A stretch of DNA of 64,000 bases from the NCBI GenBank assembly GCA_016617855.1, contig JAECUM010093569.1:57499-121498 (forward strand), in the 5' to 3' direction. Source of the DNA: Megalonaias nervosa. Taxonomy: Eukaryota; Mollusca; Bivalvia; Unionida; Unionidae. Of the stretch, positions 22,981-34,249 are shown one piece after another. Every line of letters begins with the position of its first letter. Position 1 is the stretch's first letter. The position numbers were made by a program, and so were the translations under genes. Under the pieces are notes generated by a model, which worked only from the letters and a program-made list of their open reading frames with translations, was not told the origin of the DNA and made no database searches.

Positions 22981-23998
22981 CTGAAGAATACCAAGATACT
23001 TTCAACACCTTTCTCTTTCATTCTTGTTGGCCAGTAGAGTGTTGGTCTCTTTAAGGGACTTTTATTCTGGATGTATTGTTCTTGAACAGTGCAAGTGCCC
23101 AGTGAATGTATTAGTGCAAACGACATGGAGCTGTATACACTGTCATGTGCTGTTGACAATGAATTGTATATGGACAATTAAAATCACTCTTGAGAAATTA
23201 ACCAGTGCAAACATAATAATGGGTTGGTTGGCTCTTGTGGTTCCTAAGTGTAATTCCAGCTATGAAGGTTTAGTTCATTTGTGTTGTTTATGATGAATAC
23301 ATATAGCTATATTGTTGGATCGAATTGAGTACTACATGTCAACATTTTTCATATTAAAAATCTGTCATTGATTTATTAGTGCTAACCAGAATTTGTTTCC
23401 TTGCTTGCTTGCTCCTTTGCTTATGTTGAGGTCAATATTTACTGCCCCATTGCTTTTGAGTTACAGAGGGAGAGGTACATAGGATTAAATGATCATGGTT
23501 GTATATTTATCAGTGTATATTTTTTACTTAAACACTCACTTTGAGAGTGGGTAAATTTTACTTTGCAATAAATGCCCAACTAGGGTCATTTCTGATTGGG
23601 TAAATTTTACAATGTGATAAATGCCAGATGTTCATATAATCCTTATGATTATCTTTTTCCTCTTTTTGTTGACTCGGCGGATTTGATCACCAAAATATTG
23701 GCATTTAGGTAGCACGTAGACTTCTTTCATGAGCCTCATCTGTGACCATTAATGGTCAGTCGTGTCATAAAATGGAAGCAGAAAATAGGAATTTTTTAAG
23801 GATATAGCCTTACTATCTACTTTTTGAAAATATTACTGTGAATTCATTTTTATTTTTGTGGGTATCCATTTTTGGGGCTTTGTGAAAGCGACATTTATGT
23901 CAGTATCTGATTTTATTAAATGGGACTTATTATTATTTTGATCATTTTAAAAAAAATTCAAATATGGACATTAATCACTCTTTATATTTACATTTTAG
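22981..23998. other. Intron, little recognised
   Basis: A short imperfect duplication (GGGTAAATTTTAC..TGxxATAAATGCC) occurs around 23550-23620. No exon found before the EGF acceptor at 23998. Confidence 0.5.
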
Positions 23999-24226
23999 CC
24001 CCTTGTTCAGAGAATCCCTGTCTGAACCATGGAGTCTGTATAGATATTCAAGAAATCCCACATGGGGGTTTTCATTGCATGTGTCAACCTCCCTATGGTG
24101 GGAATTTGTGTGAGAACCGTCAGAACCCCTGTGTGTGGCCAGCAGAGGCGGGAATCTGTGACCAGGTCATTGTGCGATACTACTATGACAGATTTACACA
24201 ACAGTGTCGACAATTCAACTTCACAG
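23999..24226 (+). CDS. Exon: EGF-like domain 1 and first half of Kunitz domain 1
   Basis: Acceptor ATTTACATTTTAG, donor GTATAA; phase 1 both sides. Residues 2-39 form a six-Cys EGF domain (APCSENPCLNHGVC, then CMCQPPYGGNLCE). The rest is a BPTI/Kunitz start: NPCVWPAEAGIC, then RYYYDRFTQQC and FNFTG. Kunitz spacings C1-x8-C2-x15-C3 are exact. The residue after C2, at the inhibitory P1 position, is Asp instead of Lys/Arg, so trypsin-type inhibition is unlikely. The intron splits the domain just before the conserved GCGGN, as in the second cassette. Confidence 0.92.
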
Positions 24227-24689
24227 GTATAACATTTTTTTTTGAGTAGGCAAAATTATGATGGACCATCTGTTTATTTAGCAGGAAATCAGTTATACTT
24301 GGCATTGAAATGCATTTGTTCACTTTAAATGGTATGTGAAATAGAAGATCAGATGTTAGGCACATTTGTTAGCTTTGAACATCACAGTTTTATTATTGTT
24401 TTGTCATTTAGTGAACTGACTGAATGACAATGACATAAATTACTATAGTCAGTTGCATTTTACAATATGCCTATAAAAGTATTAAAGGCTTATCTAGTGT
24501 ACCTTTTAAAGAATTTTAACATTTATCTTGTAGCACCACTTGATCATGCTTATTTTTGGAAGGAAGTTTGTTCCAATATCACAATATAGTGTGTAATTGT
24601 GCTGTCATTCTGTTAATTCCTGTATTTACATCCTTTGTTTTCATGCATAACTTGTAAAAGAATGTAACATCTTTGTCTCTTGTCTTGTT
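24227..24689. other. Intron, nothing recognised
   Basis: AT-rich, no repeat or exon seen. Confidence 0.5.
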
Positions 24690-24905
24690 GGATTATTTGC
24701 TTAAGTTTCTTTGGATGGGTTTACTCTAACCCTTGGACTGTATGCTCAAGTTTCTTTGAATGGGTTTACCCTAACCCTTGGACTGCATGCTTAAGTTTCT
24801 TTGGATGGGTTTACCATAACTCTTGCACTATATGCTTAAGTTTCTTTGGATGGGTTTACCCTAACCCTTGGACTGTATGCTTAAGTTTCTTTGCATGGGT
24901 TTATG
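24690..24905. repeat. About 46-bp tandem repeat with CCCTAACCC
   Basis: Five units with GCTTAAGTTTCTTTGGATGG then GTTTACCCTAACCCTTGGACT. Contains the telomere hexamer on the minus strand. Confidence 0.93.
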
Positions 24906-25254
24906 TTCCTAAAGTATTTTTGCAATTCTGTTTCATTAAATCTTTTAAAATTAACCTGTTATTCAGTATCATATATCCTGCTTTGTGCTGATATGCAGCT
25001 GAACTCTGTGCATACATGTATACATTTTGTTTAAATGATGTCATAAGGTCAGACCCCAAAATGGGTAATTTACCAAACGTGTATCTATTTGCATTTTATC
25101 TGCAATCAGAAATACATTTTAAAATCTATGCATTTGCATTTCATTTTAGTTTCATGTATCATTCATTGTGCTGCATTTTGCATTTCTCTTCTTCAGTCCC
25201 TTTATATTTATCAGTTCATTATACATTCTATTTGCATTCCATTGTCATTTAACT

Positions 25255-25880
25255 ATTACAATTACCCTTTTCAGGTTAGGGTTAGGGTAAGGGTTTATTG
25301 TTACAGTTACCCCTTTCATGTTTGGGTTAGGGTTTACTGTTACAATTACCCTTTTCAGGTTAGGGTTAGGGTTAACTGTTACAATTACCCCTTTCATCAT
25401 AGGGTTAGGGTTAGGGTTTACTGTCATTGGGTTAGGGTTAAGGTTTACTGTTACAATTACCCTTTTCAGGTCAGGGTTAGGGTTAGAGTTTACTGTTACA
25501 ATTACTCTTTTCAGGTTAGAGTTAGGGTTAGGATTTACTGTTACAATTACCCCTTTCATGTTAGGGTTAGGGTTAGGGTTTACTGTTACAATTACCCTTT
25601 TCAGGTTAGGGTTTACTGTTACAATTACCCTTTTCATGGTAGGGTTAGGGTTTACTGTTAACAATTATCCTTTTCAGGTTAGGGTTAGTGTTTACTGTTA
25701 CAATTACCCTTTCCAAGTTAGGGTTAGGATTCAGGTTTACTGGTACAATTACCCTTTTCAGGTTAGGGTTTACTGTTACAATTACCCTTTTCAGGTTAGG
25801 GTTTACTGGTAAAATTACCCTTTTCAGGTTAGGTTTAGGGTTAGGATTAGGGTTTATTGGTAAAATTACCCTTTTCAGTT
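25255..25880. repeat. Interstitial telomere-hexamer minisatellite with acceptor-like motif
   Basis: About 17 units of 33-55 bp: TACTGTTACAATTACCCTTT then TCAG followed by one to three GGTTAGGGTTAGGG hexamers. Each unit carries CCCTTTTCAG, an acceptor-like sequence, ahead of the Kunitz exon at 26083. Open in all forward frames because of composition. Confidence 0.95.
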
Positions 25881-26082
25881 CTGTGGTTCACCAACCATTC
25901 AGCATATTTTTCTACCTTACTGTATTAAATCTTTTGTAATCCTCATCTCATTCTGGTTTTGTCATCAATGTTCAGTAAATTTTATACCTTTGAACCAGAT
26001 TCCAATGTTGATTCTGAGATTTTTTTAAAAATGTTTCTTTCTGAGTATCAAAATAATTTGCATAAGGGCTGTATTTTTTTAG

Positions 26083-26219
26083 GTTGTGGTGGGAACATCA
26101 ACAACTATGAGACATTTGAAGACTGTCAGAATGTGGCTTCAGTTGGTGCCTGTTGTTTCCGTCAGTATTCTGTGGGGTTGGAAAATCCCAGTGATAGACA
26201 GGAAAAGAAAGGATGTAAG
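26083..26219 (+). CDS. Exon: second half of Kunitz domain 1, degenerate at its last Cys
   Basis: Acceptor GTATTTTTTTAG; the chosen donor is GTTAGA after 26219 (phase 1 in, phase 0 out). The exon encodes GCGGNINNYETFEDC then QNVASVGACC. The sixth Kunitz Cys is replaced by Ala (codon 26136-26138), where the second Kunitz domain of this gene has Cys (NRCQIGACC). A stronger-looking GTAAGG donor sits 5 bp upstream at 26215 but leaves the wrong phase. The 26219 junction also restores the C-x7-C spacing (GCK joined to MLSLAECQS) seen intact at 58003-58029 in cassette 2. Confidence 0.82.
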
Positions 26220-26584
26220 GTTAGAATTTTTGACTCACCTGCTAAGCAGAGAATAGAAACAGGCATCTCTTCTGACATTGTTGTCATTGATGACACAGGC
26301 ATCAGTGTTAAATTCGTTCAGTTAGCGTATTTTTTCTGACACTTTACAGTGATGAAACTTGATGGGTGCATTTATCATAGTGGGTAGAGTTCATCACCAG
26401 CAGACAGATGTGTCAGTGACTTACTTTTCATGCTTTAATGACTTTGCTGGATGTTTAGAATATGTCCTGGTAGAGCAGGAGACATAACATTCTGTGGAAT
26501 TTTATCTTAGCTAACTATTTTTCTTGTGTGCTGAAAAATGGTGTTTAACCTTTAACAACCAACCAACCAACCATTACTACTTTT

Positions 26585-26712
26585 GGTCGTGCAGCAGTCT
26601 TCCAGGACTGTAGCAGTAGTTGTCTCCCATGACTATAGTAGGAGTTGTCTCCCATTACTATAGCATTAGTTGTCTCCTATGACGGCAGCAGTAGTTGTCT
26701 CCCATGACTAAC
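26585..26712. repeat. About 33-bp tandem repeat
   Basis: Four units with TAGCAGTAGTTGTCTCCCAT. Followed by featureless intron to about 27160. Confidence 0.85.
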
Positions 26713-27164
26713 AGTAGCCCAGTTTCTGTTTTTCAGGACATTTGCATTAGTTTGCCTTTCTCCTCAGTGAAAAGAAAGGTCTCATTGTAATATTTACAAT
26801 ATTATTGATAGTTAGGCTTAGAAAGTTAGAGGCATTACCTAGTTGATATATTAAAGTCCAATCTAGAATGCATCATCAGCCTTTGTAATAACTATGGAGA
26901 TGCATTCCAAAATGTTCTTTAGCAAATGATTTAATTAAAAATTTAGTATCCCTATCATTAGCTATTGCATGTACCAGTTACATAAGTATAAAGGTCTCAC
27001 AAAAAGAAGAAAAAACCCCAAGAAAAACAGTCCAATAATTATTGCTGTATTTGTACAAGGTTTATCTCAATTTTAAATGATTATAGTTAGAAGTTTAGTC
27101 CAACATATTATGCTGCATATTCCTGTTCATATGTATTGTTAAAGTGGTACCCATATGATGACAT

Positions 27165-27340
27165 CCATAATGTAAGGAAGTGAGGACCTGTATAAAGACA
27201 TCTATAATGTTAGGAAGTAAGGACCTATATACAGGCATATAAGGTTAAGAAGTGAGGACCCATTTAAAGATATATATAATGTTAAGAAGCAAGGCCCTGT
27301 ATAATGACATGTATAATGTCAGGAAGTGAGGGCATTATGT
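27165..27340. repeat. About 41-bp tandem repeat
   Basis: Four diverged units with AGGAAGTGAGGACCTxTATA and AGACATxTATAATGTT, immediately upstream of the VWC exon acceptor. Confidence 0.85.
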
Positions 27341-27375
27341 AATGGAAAATATATTTTTTTTCATGATGACTGTAG

Positions 27376-27596
27376 ATGCTGAGTTTGGCTGAGTGTCAGT
27401 CCACACACAGACAGGTTGCAAATAATATTGAGACAGAGGTCATTTCATTTTACCCTGGAGTGTCATGTGAGGATGCAGGATGTGGAGTGACCCCAAGTGG
27501 CTGCACTGTTGGAAGTAAAACATACCAAATTGGGGAAAGAGCAACACTTGGCTGTCAAGATTGTACTTGTGACAGCATTGGACAGTTCATTTGCAG
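27376..27596 (+). CDS. Exon: VWC-like Cys-rich domain preceding tyrosinase-like domain 1
   Basis: Acceptor GACTGTAG, donor GTAATA; phase 0 in, phase 2 out. It encodes LAECQSTHRQ, then VISFYPGVSCEDAGCG, GCTVGSKTYQIGERATLGC and QDCTCDSIGQFIC. The segment is alignable with the domain ahead of tyrosinase-like domain 2 (VVRFSPGKQCEDVQCG, GCIHGNKTYKLGE, CQYCKC). The G-K-T-Y-x-x-G-E-x-x-x-x-x-C-x-x-C-x-C pattern is VWC-like. It sits directly against the tyrosinase-like domain, so the two probably form one unit. Confidence 0.85.
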
Positions 27597-27829
27597 GTAA
27601 TAAACCTTATAATATTATTTTATTTGTCCATGGTGATAGTGGAAGGGGGCATTTTTCTGGTCTTCTTCTTCTTCATCTATTTGTTTATCTAGCCATCTTG
27701 TTTTTCTTGTCTGCCTAGAACTAATATTTAAGACTTAAAGGTAAATTCTTGTTCCCTGATTTTCTATTTTGTTAATCTTGCATATTCATGTCAAGATGAA
27801 TAAAGTATTTAAATTTTTGGACATTTTTA

Positions 27830-29480
27830 TCGTTCAAGTCATACAAAAGTTGTCATTTACTGTGATATTCAGTGGGTTTTTGGGAAGTGGGATTATATTT
27901 AATGACATATATGGATTTTTAGCTCTATGAGTCACAGACCAGAAGAACTTAAAGGTGGTCTGTTGTCTGTCATCAGTCCAACCATCTGTTAGCACAAGTT
28001 TGTTTCTGTCTAGTTATTATTGCATCTTCAAATTGTGTCAAGATGCATGAACCCATTTAACATTTTCATAATCTTTCTAGTCATACAACTTGTACAGTTT
28101 TTCAGAAGTTGTCATTTACTGTGATATCAATAGGAATTTTGGGAAATGGAATTGTGTTTCATGCCATGTACTGATAATCAGTGGATTGTTAGGAAAGGTC
28201 TGCTGTTTATCATCCATCTGTCCATATGTTAAAACAAATTTGATATTGCTTCTCCTCCTAAACTACCTGGAGGATTGCCATGGAACTTACCAGAAGAGCT
28301 TAGGGGATGGTCGGATGTATATTGTCTGTCATCCATCATCTATCATTAGTTCCCCAAAACTGTTGATGAAACTTTACACACACATTTATCCAATGGTTGT
28401 TGTTGTTGTTGTTGTTGTTGTAGGGTTTAATGCCATTTTTCAGCACAAGATAGGCTATACATGGCGGCCAGTATTAATGGTGGAGGAAGAACCAGGGAAC
28501 ACCCTGGAAAGAACCACTGACCCACAAGAAGCTACTGGCAAGCTTTCTCACATACCCACATTGGCCGAGACCGAGACTCGAACCCACACCGACAGAGGTG
28601 AGATGGCAGTGATCCGTAACGGTGAGCGCTTTATACCACTTGGCCACTCAGGGCCCCCTTATCCCATGGTCTAGTTGGTCCATAATAAATATGGTCTAGA
28701 TTACACATCCAGTATGGCCAACTTGGGAACCATCTTTAAATTCTTGTTATTGCTACTCCCTGGGAATGAGTGGTCATGTCATCATTGGGTTTTTGCTAAA
28801 AGACTTCTTGTGATGTCTAGTTGGTCCTTACTGAAAATGGTGCCAATTGAAAATATTTTATCTCTATTCCTTATGTATGGATAATTGTATTAATATAAGG
28901 TTTTCACTAAAAGACTTATGTCTAGTTTTGTCTCAAATGAAAATTGTGCTAATCTGACATCCAATATGGCCACCAAAGCAGCCATCTTGAAAATTCTGGT
29001 ATTACTACTCCTGAATGGAAAGTTAGATCTTGAATATAGTGTTATCTTAACTCCTTCAAATGGATGGTTAATTCAACATGAGGTTTTAACCAATAGATTC
29101 CTTATGATATATAGTTTGTGCTAAATGAAAATGGTGCCAGTCATACACGAGTACAAATGACACAATCTTTCTTAAAAAACTTGTGATTACTCTCCCCGAA
29201 CGTATGATCGCCATGACAATGGGGTTCTCACCAAATGACTTCTAATGATTCCTTCTTTGTCCTATGGTGGCAGTATGAAATCCAATATGTGCCCCACAGA
29301 AGCTAATATGAAAGTTTTGTTATTGCTGAATAATATCAGCAATGGATTCAACACTTGACAGTTAAATGGAAGAAATAATCTTAGCTTGAATTCATTGAAA
29401 TTCTTTTCACCCATTAGAGCATCAGTACCTTTAAAGGACTTTTGTTTGCAAGTAAGATTGTGAAAAATATGCCATTTGCC
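27830..29480. repeat. Dispersed repeat family 2, copy 2, holding a SINE
   Basis: Same unit as 22370-22980 (GATGTCTAGTTGGTCC, CCAATATGGCCACC, GAATGGAAAG) repeated about ten times. A family A SINE is inserted at 28397-28668. A few chance open frames only. Confidence 0.7.
28397..28668 (-). mobile_element. tRNA-derived SINE family A, copy 3, with target-site duplication
   Basis: (TTG)n tail at 28397-28420 on plus, body GCACAAGATAGGCTATACAT, B-box-like GGTTCGAGTCTC on minus, GGGGCCC head at the right. Flanking duplication TTATCCAATGG (28386-28396) and TTATCCCATGG (28669-28679). Confidence 0.88.
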
Positions 29481-29540
29481 GAAAGATTCTGATACAACTA
29501 ACGCTTGATACTATTTACAGATAAACATTTTTTTGCACAG

Positions 29541-30445
29541 TTGTAGTCACAAAGCTGTCAGGAAAGAGATCCGAGACATGACACAGGAAGAAGTTCGACA
29601 GTTCCATGCAGCAATACAACAGCTGAGACTTGTTGGACCTGGAAATCCTTGGGAAGAATTCCGAGACAAATATATGTGGCACACTATGCATGCTAATGGT
29701 GGTCCATTTTTCTTGCCATGGCATCGTACGTTTCTTCGCCAGCTTGAACAGCGTTTACAGCAGATTGACTGTAGTATAACTCTGCCATTTTTTGATTTTA
29801 CAACTGATGTTGGTAACTTTGCCGATGCCATTATCTGGCAGCCAAACTATTTTGGAGGGGATGGTGATGGAATTGAAGGATGTGTACCTAATCAGCCTTT
29901 TGGCCCAGTAGGGTCATGGAGACCATGTATCACTAGGAAATTCAACCCAAGTATTAAACTACCAACTTTAGTTGAGCTCGCCATCGCTCTTGCTAGTGAT
30001 GACTACACTGAAATGAGCACATGCCTTGAAACATATGTGTCATACGTCCATACCTATGTAGGTGGTGACATGGCCACCCCTTCTGCAGCATATGATCCAG
30101 TGTTCTATACAGTACATGCCTATATTGACATGCTGTTCTGGTGGTGGCAACAAAGAGGCAACAACAAGTTCAAATACCCTGGGGAATTTGCTAAAATTCC
30201 CATGGTTCCATTCAACATCTTTCCCACAGATGTCCTTGACCTTGAGAATGACCTTTGTGTGACATATATGCCACCATCATCAGGTCATTCTTGTAACATT
30301 ACTACAGAAGAGGATGGATTAAGGCCCATGAGAGGGGACATAACTCCAAATATATCTCCAGATATCAGAGGCAATATTATATCAGGTTATGATGCTGGTG
30401 GTTATGACAGGCGTGGTTTTGACAGATTTGGATTCAGAAAGAATG
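29541..30445 (+). CDS. Exon: tyrosinase-like domain 1 plus start of pentapeptide repeats
   Basis: Acceptor TTTTTTGCACAG, donor GTAAGA; phase 2 in, phase 1 out; 301 full codons. Tyrosinase landmarks: RKEIRDMT at the start, FFLPWHRTFLRQLE (CuA region), LPFFDFT, VGGDMATPSAAYDP and DPVFYTVHAYID (CuB signature). Candidate copper ligands: His at 29680 and 29689, His of PWHR at 29722, His at 30049 and His at 30115. Against the usual pattern, the position nine residues before the PWHR His is Asn (29695). The first CuB His is Val (30037). Activity is therefore doubtful. The exon ends with the first G-[YF]-D units from about 30385. Possible N-glycosylation sites are CNIT and NIS. Confidence 0.93.
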
Positions 30446-30654
30446 GTAAGATGTTTTATTTCAAGCTACTTAATCACTTTTGATCTCTTTAAATCAGTTT
30501 GGGCCATTATTCTGTCACTAGCAGCTATCCATGACTGTTTTAGGGGTATATATGGAAGAGGAAGTGAGAGAAAGTCAGAAACTGGTTGGATATTGGATGT
30601 TGCCACCAAGGGAAGATGACCATTATCTTTATTATTGTTGTTGTTTGAAGCATA

Positions 30655-30915
30655 CCTTGCCTTGAAATCTTGTAATAAAGAGAATAAAACATATTGATCA
30701 CCTTGCTTTGAAATCCTGTAGTTGAGAGATATGAGAATAAAACATACATGTCACCTTGCCTGAGAATCCTGTAATTGAGAACTAAGTGGATAAAGCATAG
30801 ATCACCTTGATTTAAAATCCTGTAACAAAGAGCTTGAGAGTAAAACATACAGATCACCTTGCCTCAAAATCATGTATTTAAAAGCATTGAGAATAAAACA
30901 GATCACTTTCTGTAA
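30655..30915. repeat. About 50-bp tandem repeat between GYD exons
   Basis: Five diverged units with ATCACCTTGCCTxxAAATCCTGTAA and GAGAATAAAACATA. The rest of the intron (30446-31100) shows nothing. Confidence 0.85.
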
Positions 30916-31100
30916 CTGACAGCCATGTGAACAAAAAGCTCAGTAAAGAGAGCCATAATAAGTAAAATAAGTGCATACAAGATTTCCAGAAATGACATTA
31001 TGGAATGTTGTTGTGCAAAGTTTAATTTTTCTTCTACCTTTTTGCCTAGTAAATTATTCAGACACCATGTTAAGAATTTTTCATGGTGTTTGTGCTGCAG

Positions 31101-31286
31101 GTTTTAACCGAGATGGGTATGACAGACAGGGCTATGATGTGGATGGTTATGACAGGTATGGGTTTGATCGGAAAGGGTATGACCGCTATGGTTTTGATCT
31201 GAGTGGCAAAGACAGAGAAGGGAACTCAGACCAGTCTGGTAGATTTGGTCCTGACGGATATGATGTAAATTGCTTAAACAGAAAAG
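31101..31286 (+). CDS. Exon: G-[YF]-[DN]-x-x pentapeptide repeat array (cassette 1)
   Basis: Acceptor TTTGTGCTGCAG, donor GTAAGT; phase 1 on both sides. It opens GFNRDGYDRQGYDVDGYDRY and continues with GFDRKGYDRYGFDLSG, then degenerates towards DGYDVNCLNRK. The period is five residues: Gly, aromatic (Tyr/Phe), Asp/Asn, usually Arg/Lys, variable. Such Gly/Tyr/Asp/Arg-rich sequence is likely flexible and sticky. Tyrosines would be candidates for hydroxylation or cross-linking, which is inference. Confidence 0.9.
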
Positions 31287-31387
31287 GTAAGTGCATTGGC
31301 ATCCATCTTCAATAAACCAGTTGTTTTCATGGAGCTTACCTCACATCCATATGAACCCTGATCATAAAGGAAATATTTGTACTTCTT

Positions 31388-31492
31388 ACCTACCCAACCA
31401 AAATGTTTTACTTTTCCTACCTACCCAATCAAAATGTTTTACTTTTCCTACCTACCCAATCAAAATGTTTTACTTTTCCTACCTACCCATAT
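31388..31492. repeat. 33-bp tandem repeat
   Basis: Three units of CAAAATGTTTTACTTTTCCT ACCTACCC. Confidence 0.92.
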
Positions 31493-31544
31493 ACTTGCAT
31501 ATATGTTGTGTTCATCTGCAAACAAAATAGACCTTGATCTGCCA

Positions 31545-31745
31545 TTGCATAATGCATTAGCAGATAAGGGCCTGTGTGTGTTGTACTAATTACTCCTAAC
31601 AAACTGCATAGAACCAGATTTGCCATTGCTTAATGCACTAGCAGATAAAAGCCTGTGTGTGTTGTACTAATTACTCATAACAAACTGCATAGAACCAGAT
31701 CTGCCAGAGTATTAGGTGACAGCAGATCTGGGTCTGTGCATTGTG
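31545..31745. mobile_element. MITE-like family member, internally duplicated
   Basis: GATCTGCCATTGCATAATGC and CTGCATAGAACCAGATCTGCC match the interior of 16447-16666 and 45223-45436. The left half is tandemly duplicated. Confidence 0.6.
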
Positions 31746-32675
31746 TAGGTGCATTTGATTGGTATGCTAGAATATACAATACTGAAAAAACTTACAAAAA
31801 CAATATAATCTTCTAGAAGAGCTGGGTGCTGAGAACAATTTAATGCTGCATTATTTCTGAATATACCACAATTACATTAGGGGGATCAACAATTTAATTT
31901 GGCAGGGGGGGGGCAGAGGCCTTACACTTTTTTTTTACAAAAATTCTGTCTGTCAGTAGCTGAAAAAATATTTTGCTCTGATTTACAGCAAAATAACACC
32001 ATATTATATACATTATATTATTTGAAGAAAAACTATCTTGAAATATAAAAAAATATGAATTGCAGAAATATTTATTATATTATTTATTATATTATTGCAC
32101 TACATTAAAATCAGTTCTGCTTTGTATTATCACATTAATTATGTCTTTTGTATCATATCAGTGTTGGGTCAGCTCATTTAAACAGATCAATCAAATCCTG
32201 TTTTGAATATTGTTGTGTACTTAATATAATTAAACTACCTTAAATTAGCCTACTCATTCACAAATGTGATTAAAGATAGCAAGGCAACCAACAAAATGAG
32301 TACTTAGTGAAATTAAAAGCTTTGTTTCACAGATATGGTTGATTGTGATGAAGTAAGTTTCAGAGTTTGTAGTTAACTTAAAGTTACCAACAAAATGAGT
32401 ACTTAGTGAAATTAAAAGCTTTTAAAACAGATATGGTTGATTGTGATGAAGTAAGTTTCAGAGTTTGTAGTTAACTTAAAGTTCCTAATTGGCACTCAGA
32501 GAATTCCTCAAGGATGAGAAGTTTCACTATACTTGTAATGAAATCATTGCATCAGTATTTTACCAATGGAACAATTTTTAAAATCTAGTTTTGACATTGA
32601 TGGTTGTTTTGTGAAATAAATGTCACTTGTATTTGAAAATAGAAATCTTGTTTGCTAGTGAATCAACAACATCAA
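31746..32675. repeat. Intron with a 98-bp direct duplication
   Basis: ACCAACAAAATGAGTACTTAGTG starts two copies at about 32287 and 32385, each ending in GTAGTTAACTTAAAGTT. Otherwise AT-rich with T and G runs near 31905-31935. Confidence 0.8.
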
Positions 32676-33150
32676 AATGCATTCACATAATACACAGTGT
32701 TCTTGCATTCACATAATACACAGTGTTCTTGCATTCACATAATACACAGTGTTCTTGCATTCACATAATACACAGTGTTCTTGCATTCACATAATACACA
32801 GTGTTCTTGCATTCACATAATACAGTGTTCTTGCATACACATAATACACAGTGTTCTTGGATACATATAATACACAGTGTTCTTGCATACACATAACACA
32901 GTGTTCTTGCATACACATAACACAGTGTTCTTGCATTCACATAATACACAGTGTTCTTGCATTCACATAATACACAGTGTTCTTGCATACATATAATACA
33001 CAGTGTTCTTGCATACACATAACACAGTGTTCTTGCATACACATAATACACAGTGTTCTTGCATTCACATAATACACAGTGTTCTTGTGTTCACATAATA
33101 CACAGTGTTCTTGCATACACATAATACACAGTGTTCTTGCATACACATGA
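32676..33150. repeat. 26-bp minisatellite, about 18 copies
   Basis: Unit CACATAATACACAGTGTTCT plus TGCATT or TGCATA. Produces Cys-rich minus-strand open frames that are artefacts. Confidence 0.97.
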
Positions 33151-34249
33151 AGGCTGTGGAAACCAGTTGTAATAATGTTCATGATCTTTCAGGTGTTTTC
33201 AAAATAAAGGTAATTTGTACAGGAAAATGAACAACCTTGGTAGATAAAGGTCTTTATTAACAATTATTCCCAACACTATTGTAAAATGGATATTCAGCCA
33301 TTAGCAGCCTGGTTGCCCCCTCCCCCCTCCTGTGTTGTCCTGTGGGAATATTATAACTATTTTTGTTGGAGGTCCCTTGGTAAACTTGCACCCATGCTTA
33401 TAGTGTGGTCTTTGGTTCTGGACCCCTTTGTCCATGTGTAATTGAGAGAGAGATGTATATATGCCAAAGGCTTTTATGAAGGTGGTCAGCACCTTAGAAT
33501 CCTTAATTTAACGAAGATGTCAGGCAACCAGTGGAATGAAATTAAAGTTGATAGAAATTAGGTCCCTCTTTCACCAAACAACAGACCTGCCAGTGCTTAC
33601 AGTTTGACAGATCTTACTGAAATGACCCCTTAATTATGGACTTGCAGAATAATAGCACAAAATATGCAACTATGATCACTTTGGTCAAATCTGTATATTG
33701 GCTTTTATGTATTTGGTCTGTATCCAGGTTTTCATATGAGTTTCAGTGTGGTTCGTCAGGGAACCAAACTGATTTTACAAGAGTACCTCAAATGCTTTAA
33801 GTTTAGTACCTGTGCTTGTAAAAATGCAGGATATTACATTTATTGGGCATCATACCATGTCAGTTGGAGTATTTGCTCATAATGGGACAGATGATTGCCA
33901 CTACCGTATAAAATTAAGAAACATAAACAAGGCCTACATTGAGTTGAGAGATTGAGCAGGGAGTCATTGATTTCCAAGGGATTTCTGAAACTGAATGGAA
34001 TCATTAAAATCTAAATATTCTTTACAACATTTTAGTTGAACATTATTTTGTTTCTGCTGCATAAGATCACACTTATGAACTTGTTGAATGCATGTTTTCC
34101 AGGTCTGGACTTGATTTCCAGGTCTGAACATTTTAAAGGCATATTTCCAAGTTAGCAATTTCAGTGCATTCTATTTTGTTACACCTTACTGAAGATAGGT
34201 CTAAAAATAAATAAAATGTTAACTGCCTTACTGAGAAGGTCTTTTTAGG
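33151..34249. other. Intron, nothing recognised
   Basis: No repeat unit, exon or transposon feature was identified. Confidence 0.45.

Noticed and set aside
25255..25880. Chromosome end
   Set aside because: The hexamers are interspersed with unique-unit sequence and the gene continues on both sides.
25089..25939. Long overlapping open frames with RVRVRVYCYNYPF-type repeats
   Set aside because: Produced by the stop-free telomere-like minisatellite in all frames; no domain and no splicing support.
26083..26214. Alternative exon end at the stronger GTAAGG donor
   Set aside because: It leaves phase 1 while the next exon needs phase 0, and it breaks the C-x7-C spacing conserved in cassette 2.
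28090..28674. 194-codon plus-strand open frame
   Set aside because: It runs across dispersed repeat family 2 and a SINE; no recognisable domain.
32761..33182. Cys-rich minus-strand open frames
   Set aside because: Artefact of the 26-bp minisatellite read on the minus strand.
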